Below are positions 33,890 to 41,868 of a stretch of DNA of 64,000 nt, piece after piece; position 1 is the first letter of the stretch; every line of letters starts with the position of its first letter. Made by a program: the position numbers and the translations under genes. The stretch lies in assembly GCF_009831415.1 (NCBI RefSeq), contig NZ_CP043727.1:4154001-4218000 (forward strand), given 5' to 3'. The stretch comes from Yersinia canariae (GTDB lineage Bacteria; Pseudomonadota; Gammaproteobacteria; Enterobacterales; Enterobacteriaceae). The notes under the pieces were generated by a model, which was given only the letters and a program-made list of their open reading frames with translations, did not search any database and had not been told where the DNA came from.

Positions 33890-33910
33890 CATCAAGCTCC
33901 TCTCGTTGTG

Positions 33911-34687
33911 TTATTTTCCGCTTAATGCGTTATGAATAGTATCGAGCCAGACTGGCGCACTCAGACTGAATGACTCCAGGAATTTCAGATCGAAGCCACG
34001 GAAGAAACCACTGAGAACGAATAATAAAACAATCACTGTCATCATGATTTTAGTGACTTTATTCCAGCCGCTTTCCTCAACACCTTTACCAATTAAAATC
34101 CCCAAAACCAGACCTGGTACTGCGTTACCCATAATTAACTGTGCCAAACCACCGAAAATAGTGGCCCAGAAACCAGAGCGCCGCCCGGCATCAATTGCCG
34201 CTAACCAGAAAATAACAGGCATCACGGTGTTAACCAGAATATTCGCCGCAGGTACCAGCACTTTAATTGCCGTAACTTGTAATGCTGCGGGTACTGCCGA
34301 TGCCGTGGTATTTAAGAAACTGACAACAATAACCCCGATAATCCCGCAGGCAATCGCCATCTTTTTCGGGTTATGCATGGTTTCCGCCACATTGCGATTT
34401 TTAATCATCAATGCTGCTGCACCCCAGTTAGGAATAATGCGGTGGTCGACATCCTGAGTGAAAGCACCCGCGGCCACTGAAGAAGCCCAGGCGTTGAAGA
34501 AGAACCCTAACCCAAAGGAGAAATGCGAAGCCGGATCGCCCTCACACGAGTTCAACTCGCCCAAGGTACGAAACGCCCCCATTCCCTGTATGGTCGGCGC
34601 GTGGAACATACGGGCGGCCCCAACACCAACCCCCACGCCGACCAATCCGCCGATAATAATCGACTTAAAAAGAATGATTAGAAACAT
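33911..34687 (-). CDS. DUF4311 integral membrane protein
   Basis: 258-residue membrane protein with a glycine-rich first helix (IIIGGLVGVGVGVGAARMFHAP), a conserved-looking polar loop (GELNSCEGDPASHFSFG), and about six further hydrophobic segments. Matches DUF4311 (EF_0832-type). Its pairing with DUF4310 suggests a two-component channel or carrier. The polar loop with Cys, Glu, Asp and His is a reasonable place for substrate or ion handling (inference). Confidence 0.82.
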   Translation of the reverse strand: MFLIILFKSIIIGGLVGVGVGVGAARMFHAPTIQGMGAFRTLGELNSCEGDPASHFSFGLGFFFNAWASSVAAGAFTQDVDHRIIPNWGAAALMIKNRNVAETMHNPKKMAIACGIIGVIVVSFLNTTASAVPAALQVTAIKVLVPAANILVNTVMPVIFWLAAIDAGRRSGFWATIFGGLAQLIMGNAVPGLVLGILIGKGVEESGWNKVTKIMMTVIVLLFVLSGFFRGFDLKFLESFSLSAPVWLDTIHNALSGK

Positions 34688-34700
34688 CAGTATATCCTTT

Positions 34701-34997
34701 TCATTTAGATATGAAGACGACTTTATCTGTATTAATGATTGTCACACTCACGGTAATATCTAATTCAACGCTGTACGTTTTCCTTTCTCGCGGCAGGAAA
34801 AAGTATAAAAACTTTTCATTTTTTACTGATAATTCTGCTTTTAATACTTTTACGTCTTGTGGTTCGATTCTCAGTAAAATATTTTGTGTCGACTTCAACA
34901 CTGTATTCTGAACATTACCGAGCGCATTAGCGAAAGCTTTACCTTTGGTATCGCCTTTACCTTTGACTTGCACCTGAGTGGTATATTGCTCTTTCAT
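34701..34997 (-). CDS. DUF4312 small soluble protein
   Basis: 98 residues, no signal peptide or membrane helix, alternating beta pattern (TTQVQVKGKGDTKGKAFANA; ILLRIEPQDVKVLKAELSV). Matches the DUF4312 (EF_0831-type) family. Presumably a cytoplasmic partner of the two membrane proteins. Its ATG overlaps the SFCGS stop (TAATG), so the two are coupled and probably made in equal amounts. Confidence 0.8.
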   Translation of the reverse strand: MKEQYTTQVQVKGKGDTKGKAFANALGNVQNTVLKSTQNILLRIEPQDVKVLKAELSVKNEKFLYFFLPRERKTYSVELDITVSVTIINTDKVVFISK

Positions 34998-35362
34998 TAC
35001 GGTTGACCATATTTCTTGATATAGGCTTCCACTAACTTTTGCCCTAATTCTTCTTTATCCATAAATCCGAAACCTAATACCTTGCAGCCTTCGTTTATTG
35101 CCGTCACACCTTCTTCCACTGAACGCATGCCGTATTTTGCTTTGTAACCATATTTATTTTGTGCAGTAATAGCACCCGCACCACCACTGCCACAGAATGA
35201 AATACCGAAGTCGGCCTTTTCGCTATTCATCACATCACCCAGTTTCATATCTGCGGCCACTCCGGGAATAACTACAACGCGGCCACCGGCTAATTCAACA
35301 CCTTGACCTACTTTCTGGCCTTTTCCTAAACGGTCGCCAATCACAACGGTAATTTGACTCAT
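34997..35362 (-). CDS. Glycine-rich SFCGS family protein
   Basis: 121-residue soluble alpha/beta protein. The signature ISFCGSGGAGAITAQNKYG (residues 54-72) contains Cys57; the N-terminus ITVVIGDRLGKGQKVGQG looks like a first beta strand and loop. Family EF_0830-type, distantly like DUF2620 (YhfU). Size, fold pattern and a Cys in a glycine-rich loop resemble PTS EIIB proteins, but homology is not established. GGAGAAGAG precedes the ATG. Confidence 0.83.
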   Translation of the reverse strand: MSQITVVIGDRLGKGQKVGQGVELAGGRVVVIPGVAADMKLGDVMNSEKADFGISFCGSGGAGAITAQNKYGYKAKYGMRSVEEGVTAINEGCKVLGFGFMDKEELGQKLVEAYIKKYGQP

Positions 35363-35385
35363 AGTCTCTTCTCCAGATCAGTATT

Positions 35386-35730
35386 TTATGGGTTATTATC
35401 TTTCGCTACTTCGAAATGCACTGATAACAGATACGCTTCTTCAATAGGTAAATTGGCAAATTTATTGACCACTTGCTGAGCCATTTTCATCGAATGTGCT
35501 GAAATCTCATCAAATAATGATTTATCCACTTCTGGTAATGGCTCGCCCGTTATTGAACGCAACACCATGGCCCGAATATGTGATGTCAACATCTGTTGTT
35601 GAACGGCATTAGTAAAAATATTTTCAGCATTTAACATCGCGGTAATTTCAGCTAATACCCGCTCGGTGATGATAATTGCCTCTTCCATTCCAGGGTCCTC
35701 GGCTGCATTCAATGCGGCTACATCATTCAC
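35386..35730 (-). CDS. Stand-alone PRD domain protein
   Basis: 114-residue protein that is a single PTS-regulation domain with both phosphorylatable histidines at the expected places: His51 (LTSHIRAMVLR) and His105 (LLSVHFEVAK). No DNA-binding domain. EF_0829-type family. GTG start at 35730 with AGAGGAT upstream. As first gene of the minus-strand cluster it may sense PTS phosphorylation and act on the transporter or on the multidomain regulator encoded at the other end. Confidence 0.82.
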   Translation of the reverse strand: MNDVAALNAAEDPGMEEAIIITERVLAEITAMLNAENIFTNAVQQQMLTSHIRAMVLRSITGEPLPEVDKSLFDEISAHSMKMAQQVVNKFANLPIEEAYLLSVHFEVAKDNNP

Positions 35731-36139
35731 GCTGGCAATCCTCTATTCTTTGCTACTACAACTTTCTGACTGCAAAGATAAGTTCAGTTATTTATCCGTC
35801 ATCCCTTGCCTTTGCGCTATAACATCACCCTACCTGCAAGCGGAATAGGTGTGTAGCGGCTTTTTTTCCAGTTCAAAGTGGAAATGTAATGGGCCGGCGG
35901 GATCACTTTCGCAAAATAGGTATGTTAGGTAGCTAACTTAATCATTAACAACAAAATAACTTTTATATAAATGCGCAGTGAAAGCCTGCGGTGGAAAAAA
36001 GTTCGTGATCCGGATCTCTTTCTTTTCTAGCCGGAAGAGCCTAATATCAGATTAATATTAAGCTATTTTCTAACACCCCCTCTCCTATGGCGTGGGGGTG
36101 TTGTTTTTATGTTTTGCTGAAATTGAATTGGAGAGTGGT
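35731..36139. promoter_or_regulatory. Divergent control region and rnk leader
   Basis: 409 bp without a gene, between the DUF4310 cluster (minus) and rnk (plus). A plausible rnk promoter is TTAACA (35945-35950) with TATAAA (35966-35971), spacing only 15 bp. The RNA from there could fold CGCAG...CTGCG (35973-35990) and ends in a strong terminator before the rnk start. I recall that enterobacterial rnk genes have a described attenuator-type leader. I found no convincing promoter or CRP site for the minus-strand cluster. Confidence 0.5.
36072..36109 (+). terminator. Terminator/attenuator in the rnk leader
   Basis: Perfect 9-bp stem AACACCCCC (36072-36080) / GGGGGTGTT (36094-36102), 13-base loop, then GTTTTTA. 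It ends 31 bp before the rnk start and faces rnk, so it either attenuates rnk or ends a separate short leader RNA. Confidence 0.85.
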
Positions 36140-36550
36140 ATGACCAAGCCAACCATCACGATTAATGAGCTGGATGCTGAACGTTTGGATGCGTTACTGG
36201 CGCAACCGGCTTTTGCTGGTTCTGTGGTCGCAACAGCGCTCAATGAAGAACTGGATCGTGCAGAAATTCTTCCCCCTAATGCTATCCCGGCAGATGTGGT
36301 GACCATGAACAGTCGTGTGCGTTTTCGCGATCTGAACAGCCAGGAAGAACATATCCGCACATTGGTTTATCCAGCATCACTGAAAGACAGTAATGAGCAA
36401 CTATCAGTTATGGCACCTTTAGGTGCTGCATTGTTGGGGTTGCATGTTAATGACGAAATTAGTTGGAAGTTGCCGGGTGGGGATGAAGCCCGCATTACCG
36501 TGCTGGAATTGCTTTACCAGCCAGAAGCTGCCGGTGAATATCACCGCTAG
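36140..36550 (+). CDS. rnk: Rnk, nucleoside diphosphate kinase regulator / RNAP-binding GreA-like protein
   Basis: 136-residue protein with an N-terminal coiled coil and a C-terminal GreA/B-like FKBP-type domain ([25 protein letters not shown]). It binds RNA polymerase and influences nucleoside diphosphate kinase levels. The ATG at 36140 with GGAGAGTGG upstream gives the same length as in E. coli; the longer upstream frame is not supported. A strong terminator lies in its leader. Confidence 0.93.
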   Translation: MTKPTITINELDAERLDALLAQPAFAGSVVATALNEELDRAEILPPNAIPADVVTMNSRVRFRDLNSQEEHIRTLVYPASLKDSNEQLSVMAPLGAALLGLHVNDEISWKLPGGDEARITVLELLYQPEAAGEYHR

Positions 36551-36566
36551 TCACTTCTCAAAACCA

Positions 36567-36599
36567 TTGGCGTTACAGCTGGCCACACTGTAACGCCAA
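36567..36599. terminator. Hairpin between convergent rnk and cybC
   Basis: 12-bp perfect stem TTGGCGTTACAG (36567-36578) / CTGTAACGCCAA (36588-36599) with a 9-base loop. T-tracts are weak on both sides (TGGTTTT on the minus strand), so it is a probable bidirectional terminator. Confidence 0.7.
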
Positions 36600-36614
36600 G
36601 AGCGGGGAAGACTA

Positions 36615-37001
36615 TTAGCGGAATTTCTTGTGGTAAGTATCGCGGGTCGGTTTAAAGTCTTGTGCGGCCTTTTTAGCTTCATCGAGCTTGCCCTGATCAG
36701 CTAATGCCAGTGCCCCATCAATCTGCCCAATCAATAAATCCAAACCGTGTCGGAACTCTTTGACTTCGGGGCTATCTTCCGCTTTGTTTTTCAACTTGGT
36801 AGGGATCCCTTTCTGTGCATCCTGTGCCGCCACTCGCATCGCCTGTAAACCTTTCTTGATTACATCAGTTGAGTCGGCTTTCAACACTTTGCCGTAATTC
36901 TCGGCAATAGTATCCATGTTATCTGCAACAGTCGCCGCCATCGCCAGACTGCTGGCACTGAGTAATGCCGCCGCGATTAATGCCATGATTGTCTTGCCCA
37001 T
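36615..37001 (-). CDS. cybC: Cytochrome b562
   Basis: Small periplasmic four-helix haem protein of unclear function. A signal peptide (to ~residue 22, ...SSLAMA) precedes ~106 mature residues. The haem ligands match: Met in ADNMDTIAENY (mature ~7) and His in RDTYHKKFR (mature ~102). AAGGAAG precedes the ATG. Intact here; it is a pseudogene in some E. coli K-12 records, as I recall. Confidence 0.94.
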   Translation of the reverse strand: MGKTIMALIAAALLSASSLAMAATVADNMDTIAENYGKVLKADSTDVIKKGLQAMRVAAQDAQKGIPTKLKNKAEDSPEVKEFRHGLDLLIGQIDGALALADQGKLDEAKKAAQDFKPTRDTYHKKFR

Positions 37002-37137
37002 TTTGCTTCCTTATAATTATTGTTAAGTTAATACTTATCATTGTTACATTGCTCCTACTTACCATAGGCAATAGGAAACAAAACTGACAATAATTTTTTG
37101 TAATCAGTTGAAAATGGGATCGAGTGGAATTTAGGGC

Positions 37138-37164
37138 AAAAAAAAGCTGGCAACAAGTGCCAGC
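37138..37164 (-). terminator. pmbA terminator
   Basis: On the minus strand GCTGGCA-CTTGT-TGCCAGC followed by eight T (plus-strand stem 37146-37164, A-tract 37138-37145). It lies 23 bp beyond the pmbA stop. Confidence 0.92.
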
Positions 37165-37187
37165 CTTAGATTCACAACAACACGATA

Positions 37188-38528
37188 TTATTCGCCAGCA
37201 ATCTTCATGGCAGGTAATAAAATAGAGCCACACTGAATGTTACTGCGGGTTTCGATATCACTGCCGATACTGACGATATTGCGCAGCATATCTTTCAGGT
37301 TACCGGCGATAGTTATCTCACTGACCGGATACTGAATCTCACCGTTTTCAACCCAGAAACCCGCCGCACCACGCGAATAATCCCCGGTCACAGTGCTAAC
37401 TCCCTGGCCCATCAATTCGGTCACAACCAGACCTTTATCCAGTTGCTTGAGCATACCTGCAAAATCCTGGCCCTGACCGGCAATCCGCCAGTTATGGATG
37501 CCACCAGCATGTCCGGTGCTTTGCAGCCCCAATTTACGGGCAGAATAACTGGTCAGCAAATAGGTTTGCAGCACCCCATCTTTGACGATTTCGCGCTGCA
37601 GTGTGCGCACACCTTCACTGTCAAATGGCGTCGAAGCAAGGCCGCGCAGTAAATGCGGGTATTCTTCGATAGTCAGCCACTCAGGTAGAATCTGCTTGCC
37701 GAGGTGGTCAAGCAAGAAAGTGGACTTACGATAAATATTGCCGCCGCTGATAGCAGAAACTAAGTGGCCAAACAGGCCAGTTGCGACTTCTGCGGCAAAC
37801 AGCACGGGCGACTGCATGGTGGGCAGCTTCCGTGGTGACAAACGAGATAAAGTACGGCGAGCGCACTCTTCACCGACCCACTCAGGGCTGGCTAAATCTT
37901 CCATTCGGCGGCCAATGGTATAGGCGTAATCCCGCTCCATATCGCCACTGTGCTCAGCAATCACACTGCTGGAAAGTGAATGGCGGCTTGAGCAGTAGCT
38001 CTGCAACATACCGTGGCTATTGCCAAAGACCTTGATGCCATAGTGGCTATTAAAACTGCCGCCTTCGGTATTGGTAATGCGTTTATCCGCCTGCAATGCC
38101 GCTTGTTCTGCCCGTGCCGCCAGCAAGATACCTTGCTCAGCATCCAAATCACTCGGGTGGAACAAATCTAAATCCGGCGCATCAAAAGCCAGTAAGAATT
38201 TTTCAGCCGGGCCAGCATAAGGATCCGGTGAAGTATAACGGGCGATATCCAGTGCAGCCTGAACCGTACGGGCGACAGCATCTGGATTTAAATCAGTGGT
38301 GGACGCGCTGCCTTTCCGCTGCTGGTGATAAACCGTGATTCCCAGCGCACCATCACTGTTGAATTCCACGTTTTCCACTTCACCAAAGCGGGTGCTGACA
38401 CTGATTCCGGTGGTTTTGCTTACGGCAACTTCGGCCGCATCAGAACCCGCGCGGGCCAATTCTAAGGCCTGTGCAACTGCTTGTTCCAGCGTTTTTCGCT
38501 GTTGTGCAACTTGAGTGACTACTTTCAT
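37188..38528 (-). CDS. pmbA: PmbA/TldE, subunit of the TldD/TldE metalloprotease
   Basis: Partner of TldD in the heterodimeric metalloprotease that matures microcin B17 and degrades CcdA. 446 residues from the ATG at 38528 ([18 protein letters not shown]); a longer in-frame reading to 38660 is not family-like. As usual for TldE it lacks the HExxxH site, which is supplied by TldD at 46268-47713. Divergent from darP. Confidence 0.95.
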   Translation of the reverse strand: MKVVTQVAQQRKTLEQAVAQALELARAGSDAAEVAVSKTTGISVSTRFGEVENVEFNSDGALGITVYHQQRKGSASTTDLNPDAVARTVQAALDIARYTSPDPYAGPAEKFLLAFDAPDLDLFHPSDLDAEQGILLAARAEQAALQADKRITNTEGGSFNSHYGIKVFGNSHGMLQSYCSSRHSLSSSVIAEHSGDMERDYAYTIGRRMEDLASPEWVGEECARRTLSRLSPRKLPTMQSPVLFAAEVATGLFGHLVSAISGGNIYRKSTFLLDHLGKQILPEWLTIEEYPHLLRGLASTPFDSEGVRTLQREIVKDGVLQTYLLTSYSARKLGLQSTGHAGGIHNWRIAGQGQDFAGMLKQLDKGLVVTELMGQGVSTVTGDYSRGAAGFWVENGEIQYPVSEITIAGNLKDMLRNIVSIGSDIETRSNIQCGSILLPAMKIAGE

Positions 38529-38696
38529 CAGTCTGCCATAATTAATGAGATAATCGATCAGGAAAGTGTCGTAATACGACGACTTACACGGATAAAATAT
38601 AGAGCGCCATGGTTCTGAGTCTATCAGAGATCTTTGTACAATTTCGCAGAAAGCCAACAACCTGCTACGATTAGCCTCTTTTTAAGGAATTTGACC

Positions 38697-39245
38697 ATGA
38701 ACAAACAGCCCGAAGACTGGCTAGATGAAGTCCCAGAAGATAAAAACGACGATGACGATGAGATTATCTGGGTCAGTAAAAGTGAAATTAAACGTGATGC
38801 CGAAGCGCTAAAAGATCTCGGTACCGAGCTGGTTGAGCTGGGTAAAAACGCGCTGGAGAAGATCCCCTTGGATGAGGATCTGCTGGCAGCCATTGAATTG
38901 GCACAGAAAATCAAGAAAGAAGGCCGACGTCGCCAACTTCAGCTAATTGGTAAAATGCTGCGTAGCCGTGATGTAGAGCCAATCCAAACCGCATTGGATA
39001 AACTGAAAAATCGCCATAACCAGCAAGTTTCGCTGTTCCATAAACTGGAAACACTGCGTGACCGTTTGGTTGAAGAAGGTGATGATGCAATCCCTACCGT
39101 GTTGGAATTGTATTCAGAGGCTGATCGCCAGCAATTGCGTAGCTTGGTGCGCAATGCTCAGAAAGAGAAAGCTGCTAATAAACCGCCAAAGGCATATCGT
39201 CAGATCTTCCAGTATCTGCGTGAATTGGCAGAGAAACAGCAGTAA
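38697..39245 (+). CDS. darP: DarP (YjgA), 50S ribosome assembly factor
   Basis: 182-residue protein that associates with late 50S precursors and aids peptidyl-transferase-centre maturation. N-terminal acidic stretch ([20 protein letters not shown]) followed by alpha-helical domains with [20 protein letters not shown]. The ATG at 38697 follows AAGGA. Divergent from pmbA as in E. coli. Confidence 0.94.
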   Translation: MNKQPEDWLDEVPEDKNDDDDEIIWVSKSEIKRDAEALKDLGTELVELGKNALEKIPLDEDLLAAIELAQKIKKEGRRRQLQLIGKMLRSRDVEPIQTALDKLKNRHNQQVSLFHKLETLRDRLVEEGDDAIPTVLELYSEADRQQLRSLVRNAQKEKAANKPPKAYRQIFQYLRELAEKQQ

Positions 39246-39280
39246 TCGAGCGGCAGACGAAATCTATTTAATTAGGTGTA

Positions 39281-39377
39281 GTTGCCGCAGGCAGCTTGAG
39301 TGCGGACAGCGCGCAGAACCCGCAGCGTACACAGAGTACGTGAGGAGTTCGAGCACTGCCCAAGCTCAAGATGGCCA
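39281..39377. repeat. Palindromic intergenic element after darP
   Basis: About 97 bp that can fold as one long imperfect hairpin: outer CTTGAG (39295-39300)/CTCAAG (39365-39370), GAGTGC...GCAC, and an inner CGTAC (39326-39330)/GTACG (39336-39340). Fills most of the gap between darP and the barstar gene. It looks like a dispersed Yersinia palindromic repeat but has no second copy in this window, so family membership is a guess. Confidence 0.5.
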
Positions 39378-39393
39378 GTAAAAAATAGCCTGT

Positions 39394-39660
39394 TCAGGCG
39401 ATATTAAATCGTAGGCTGCCTGCCAGCTCCTCTTCTGCCTCTTCGAACAATAAAACTATTGCCCCAAAACGGCGTTTCCGGCGGTGATTGAAATGAATAA
39501 ATTCAATCTCTACCGGTAAAGCTATCTCGCCCGTGACGACATCCCACAGAGCATCCAGATTGGCGCCAAAGCCTTCACTCAGCGCAAACTGTTGGGAAAA
39601 CGCGCGATAAAAAGCTGTAAGATCAGGTATATGGTCAAAATCGAATACCACTTTTACCAT
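39394..39660 (-). CDS. Barstar-family ribonuclease inhibitor
   Basis: 88-residue barstar homologue, the cytoplasmic inhibitor of the adjacent barnase-type RNase. The inhibitory helix/loop GFGANLDALWDVVTG aligns with Bacillus YYGENLDALWDCLTG; Asp36 and Asp40 correspond to barstar Asp35 and Asp39, which contact the enzyme active site. No signal peptide. Gene starts 4 bp after the RNase stop. E. coli YhcO is the same family but has no partner enzyme. Confidence 0.9.
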   Translation of the reverse strand: MVKVVFDFDHIPDLTAFYRAFSQQFALSEGFGANLDALWDVVTGEIALPVEIEFIHFNHRRKRRFGAIVLLFEEAEEELAGSLRFNIA

Positions 39661-39664
39661 CTTT

Positions 39665-40138
39665 TCACTCCATCCGAATGAAATGCTTGTAGTGATCCTG
39701 AGTCAGATAAATCAGGCCGTCATTGGAGTAAAGCAACCGATCAGTGCCCCGATGCCCACAGCGATAATTCACATCAGCTTCACGCCAGTTGCGGCCTTTA
39801 GCGTCGGGCAGTTGGTGTTCACGGTTAGAAAACCTGTCACCACCAATCGCTTTTCCTGGCAGCACCTTACACAAATTCCCTTCTTTGGGATTCCAGCCCT
39901 TTTCACGCGCCTGCTGTTTGGTGATATAAAAATCCGGCAGACGGTGATGAGCTTGCAAGTATTTTACCACCTGTTTGTGCTGGGTGAGCTGCTCAATAGG
40001 AACCGGGGCTGATGGCCGCGAGCGCTCCAGATCTGGCGACTGACCAATATCACGTGCCGTGACACCGTCAATACCCTGAAATGCAGCCACCGCTAGCAGC
40101 AGTATTGCCCCCAGAATAGTGATAAGTCGCTTATTCAT
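39665..40138 (-). CDS. Exported barnase-type ribonuclease
   Basis: 157-residue guanyl-preferring RNase of the barnase family. An N-terminal signal or anchor segment (ITILGAILLLAVAAFQG) and linker precede a domain that follows Bacillus barnase closely (LPDFYITKQQAREKGW; KGRNWREADVNYRC). Catalytic residues Glu120, Arg134 and His149 correspond to barnase Glu73, Arg87 and His102. Cys90 and Cys127 align with barnase Ala43 and Ser80 and could form a disulfide in the periplasm. Paired with a cytoplasmic inhibitor downstream. Role could be RNA scavenging or competition. Confidence 0.9.
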   Translation of the reverse strand: MNKRLITILGAILLLAVAAFQGIDGVTARDIGQSPDLERSRPSAPVPIEQLTQHKQVVKYLQAHHRLPDFYITKQQAREKGWNPKEGNLCKVLPGKAIGGDRFSNREHQLPDAKGRNWREADVNYRCGHRGTDRLLYSNDGLIYLTQDHYKHFIRME

Positions 40139-40197
40139 GGTTCTCCTTAACCCTCAAGCTGCTGCTCATTACGATAACCTATGCCGTATCATCTGAT

Positions 40198-41667
40198 TTA
40201 TAAATTGCCCAAATGCAGAGTTTTAACTTCCATAAATTCATCTAAACCCAACACTGAACCTTCACGACCAAGACCAGATTCTTTCACACCGCCGAAAGGG
40301 GCTAACTCAGTGGAAACCGAGCTTTCATTCACACCAATCATACCGCTTTCCAGTGCGTCTGAAACTCGGAATACCCGCTGCAAGTTCTGAGTATAAAAGT
40401 AAGCCGCTAATCCGAATGGCGTGTTATTCGCCCGCTTAATCACTTCTTCTTCCGTTTTGAAACGGAAACAAGCAGCCAGGGGGCCAAATGTCTCTTCAGA
40501 AGCCACTTTCATTTGCTCCGTTGCATCAGCAATTACAGTGGGTTGGAAGAAATTCCCTCCCAGTTCATGGCGGTGGCCACCGGCCAATAATCGCCCACCT
40601 TTCTCAAGCGCATCTTTCACATGGTCTTCCACTTTCTCCAACCCTGCCAGGTTAATCAGCGGCCCCATATTGACGTCTTTATCCATGCCGTTGCCGACTT
40701 TCAGTTTCTTAACTTCAGCGGCCAGCCGATTAACAAACGCGTCATAGACACCCTCCTGAATATAGAAACGGTTAACACAAACACACACTTGCCCAGCATT
40801 GCGGAATTTACAGGCCATGGCCCCCGCAATGGCAGCATCTAAATCGGCATCATCAAAGACGATATACGGCGCATTACCCCCCAGTTCCATGGAGATTTTC
40901 TTCATGGTGGCTGCGGCATTGCGCATTAAGGTCTTGCCCACTTCAGTCGAGCCGGTAAAGGAGATTTTACGCACTTCAGGGCTGGCCATGATGGCATCGC
41001 TGATAGCATGGGTATCACCGGCAACGCCATTTAGCACCCCCGCTGGCACCCCCGCTTGCTCGGCCAATGCCAACAAAGCAAAGGCGGAAAGCGGTGTATT
41101 GTTAGCTGGTTTAATCAGCCCGGTACAGCCAGCCGCCAGCGCAGGCCCCAGCTTGCGAGTCAACATCGCCAGCGGGAAATTCCATGGCGTGATAGCCGCC
41201 ACCACACCGACCGGTTCACGAGTGGCCAGAATTCGGGCACCTTCTTTGGCCGGCGGAATGATTTCGCCATTGGCCCGTTTAGCTTGCTCACTAAACCATT
41301 GAATAAAGCTGGCGGCATAAGCCACCTCACCTAATGCTTCTTTCAATGGTTTACCTTGCTCAGAAACCATAATCTCAGCCAATGATTGCTGATGTTCCAT
41401 TATCAGCAAATACCAGCGCTGTAAAATCTCTGCCCGTTGTTTCGCAGGGGTTTTGCGCCAGGCGGGAAAGGCCTCGCTGGCAGCTTTAATAGCGGCTTCT
41501 GTCTCTTTTTTACCGGATTTAGCCACTTTTGCCACCAGTTCACCGGTCGCAGGATTGCGAACTTCGAAAGTGTCTGACGCCTGATGCCAAGAACCGCCAA
41601 CAAAGTAGCCTAAATGGTATACACCGTCGTTGTGTCGTTGAAGTTGTAATGGATTTTGTGCTGACAT
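40198..41667 (-). CDS. gabD: Aldehyde dehydrogenase, succinate-semialdehyde dehydrogenase type
   Basis: 489-residue NAD(P)-dependent aldehyde dehydrogenase most like GabD. Conserved elements: PWNFPLAMLTRK, the glycine motif FTGSTEVGK, the general base in MELGGNAPYIVF, and the catalytic Cys in NAGQVCVCVNR. Would oxidise succinate semialdehyde to succinate in GABA breakdown, though gabT/gabP are not adjacent, so another semialdehyde is possible. Strong CAGGAGG ribosome site. Stands alone between barnase and aaeB. Confidence 0.82.
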   Translation of the reverse strand: MSAQNPLQLQRHNDGVYHLGYFVGGSWHQASDTFEVRNPATGELVAKVAKSGKKETEAAIKAASEAFPAWRKTPAKQRAEILQRWYLLIMEHQQSLAEIMVSEQGKPLKEALGEVAYAASFIQWFSEQAKRANGEIIPPAKEGARILATREPVGVVAAITPWNFPLAMLTRKLGPALAAGCTGLIKPANNTPLSAFALLALAEQAGVPAGVLNGVAGDTHAISDAIMASPEVRKISFTGSTEVGKTLMRNAAATMKKISMELGGNAPYIVFDDADLDAAIAGAMACKFRNAGQVCVCVNRFYIQEGVYDAFVNRLAAEVKKLKVGNGMDKDVNMGPLINLAGLEKVEDHVKDALEKGGRLLAGGHRHELGGNFFQPTVIADATEQMKVASEETFGPLAACFRFKTEEEVIKRANNTPFGLAAYFYTQNLQRVFRVSDALESGMIGVNESSVSTELAPFGGVKESGLGREGSVLGLDEFMEVKTLHLGNL

Positions 41668-41739
41668 CTTGTCGACCTCCTGAGGGGAATGATGCCCCCC
41701 ATCAATGGAGGGCTAGGAAGGATGGCTCAATCTTAAGTA

Positions 41740-41866
41740 TATACCCAAAAAACGTGGAGTTGCAGATAGGCAGCAACTGAACGAATCCCGATGAACTGAC
41801 ACACATCAGTGATTCGGGTGAGTAAATCTGGCTAACCCCCTTTGCAGCTTCAAGCACAAAGGGGAT
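41740..41866. repeat. ERIC element abutting aaeB
   Basis: 127 bp from TATACCC: GGAGTTGCAGATAGGCAGCAACTGA, AATCCCGATGAACTG and ATCAGTGATTCGGGTGAGT match the ERIC layout; the right end (TTTGCAGCTTCAAGCACAAAGGGG) is diverged. It ends two bases before the aaeB stop codon. Confidence 0.8.
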
Positions 41867-41868
41867 GA

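Noticed and set aside
35730..35900. Sigma-54 promoter for the DUF4310 cluster
   Set aside because: The best TGGCA-like match lies on the wrong strand and has incorrect GG/GC spacing.
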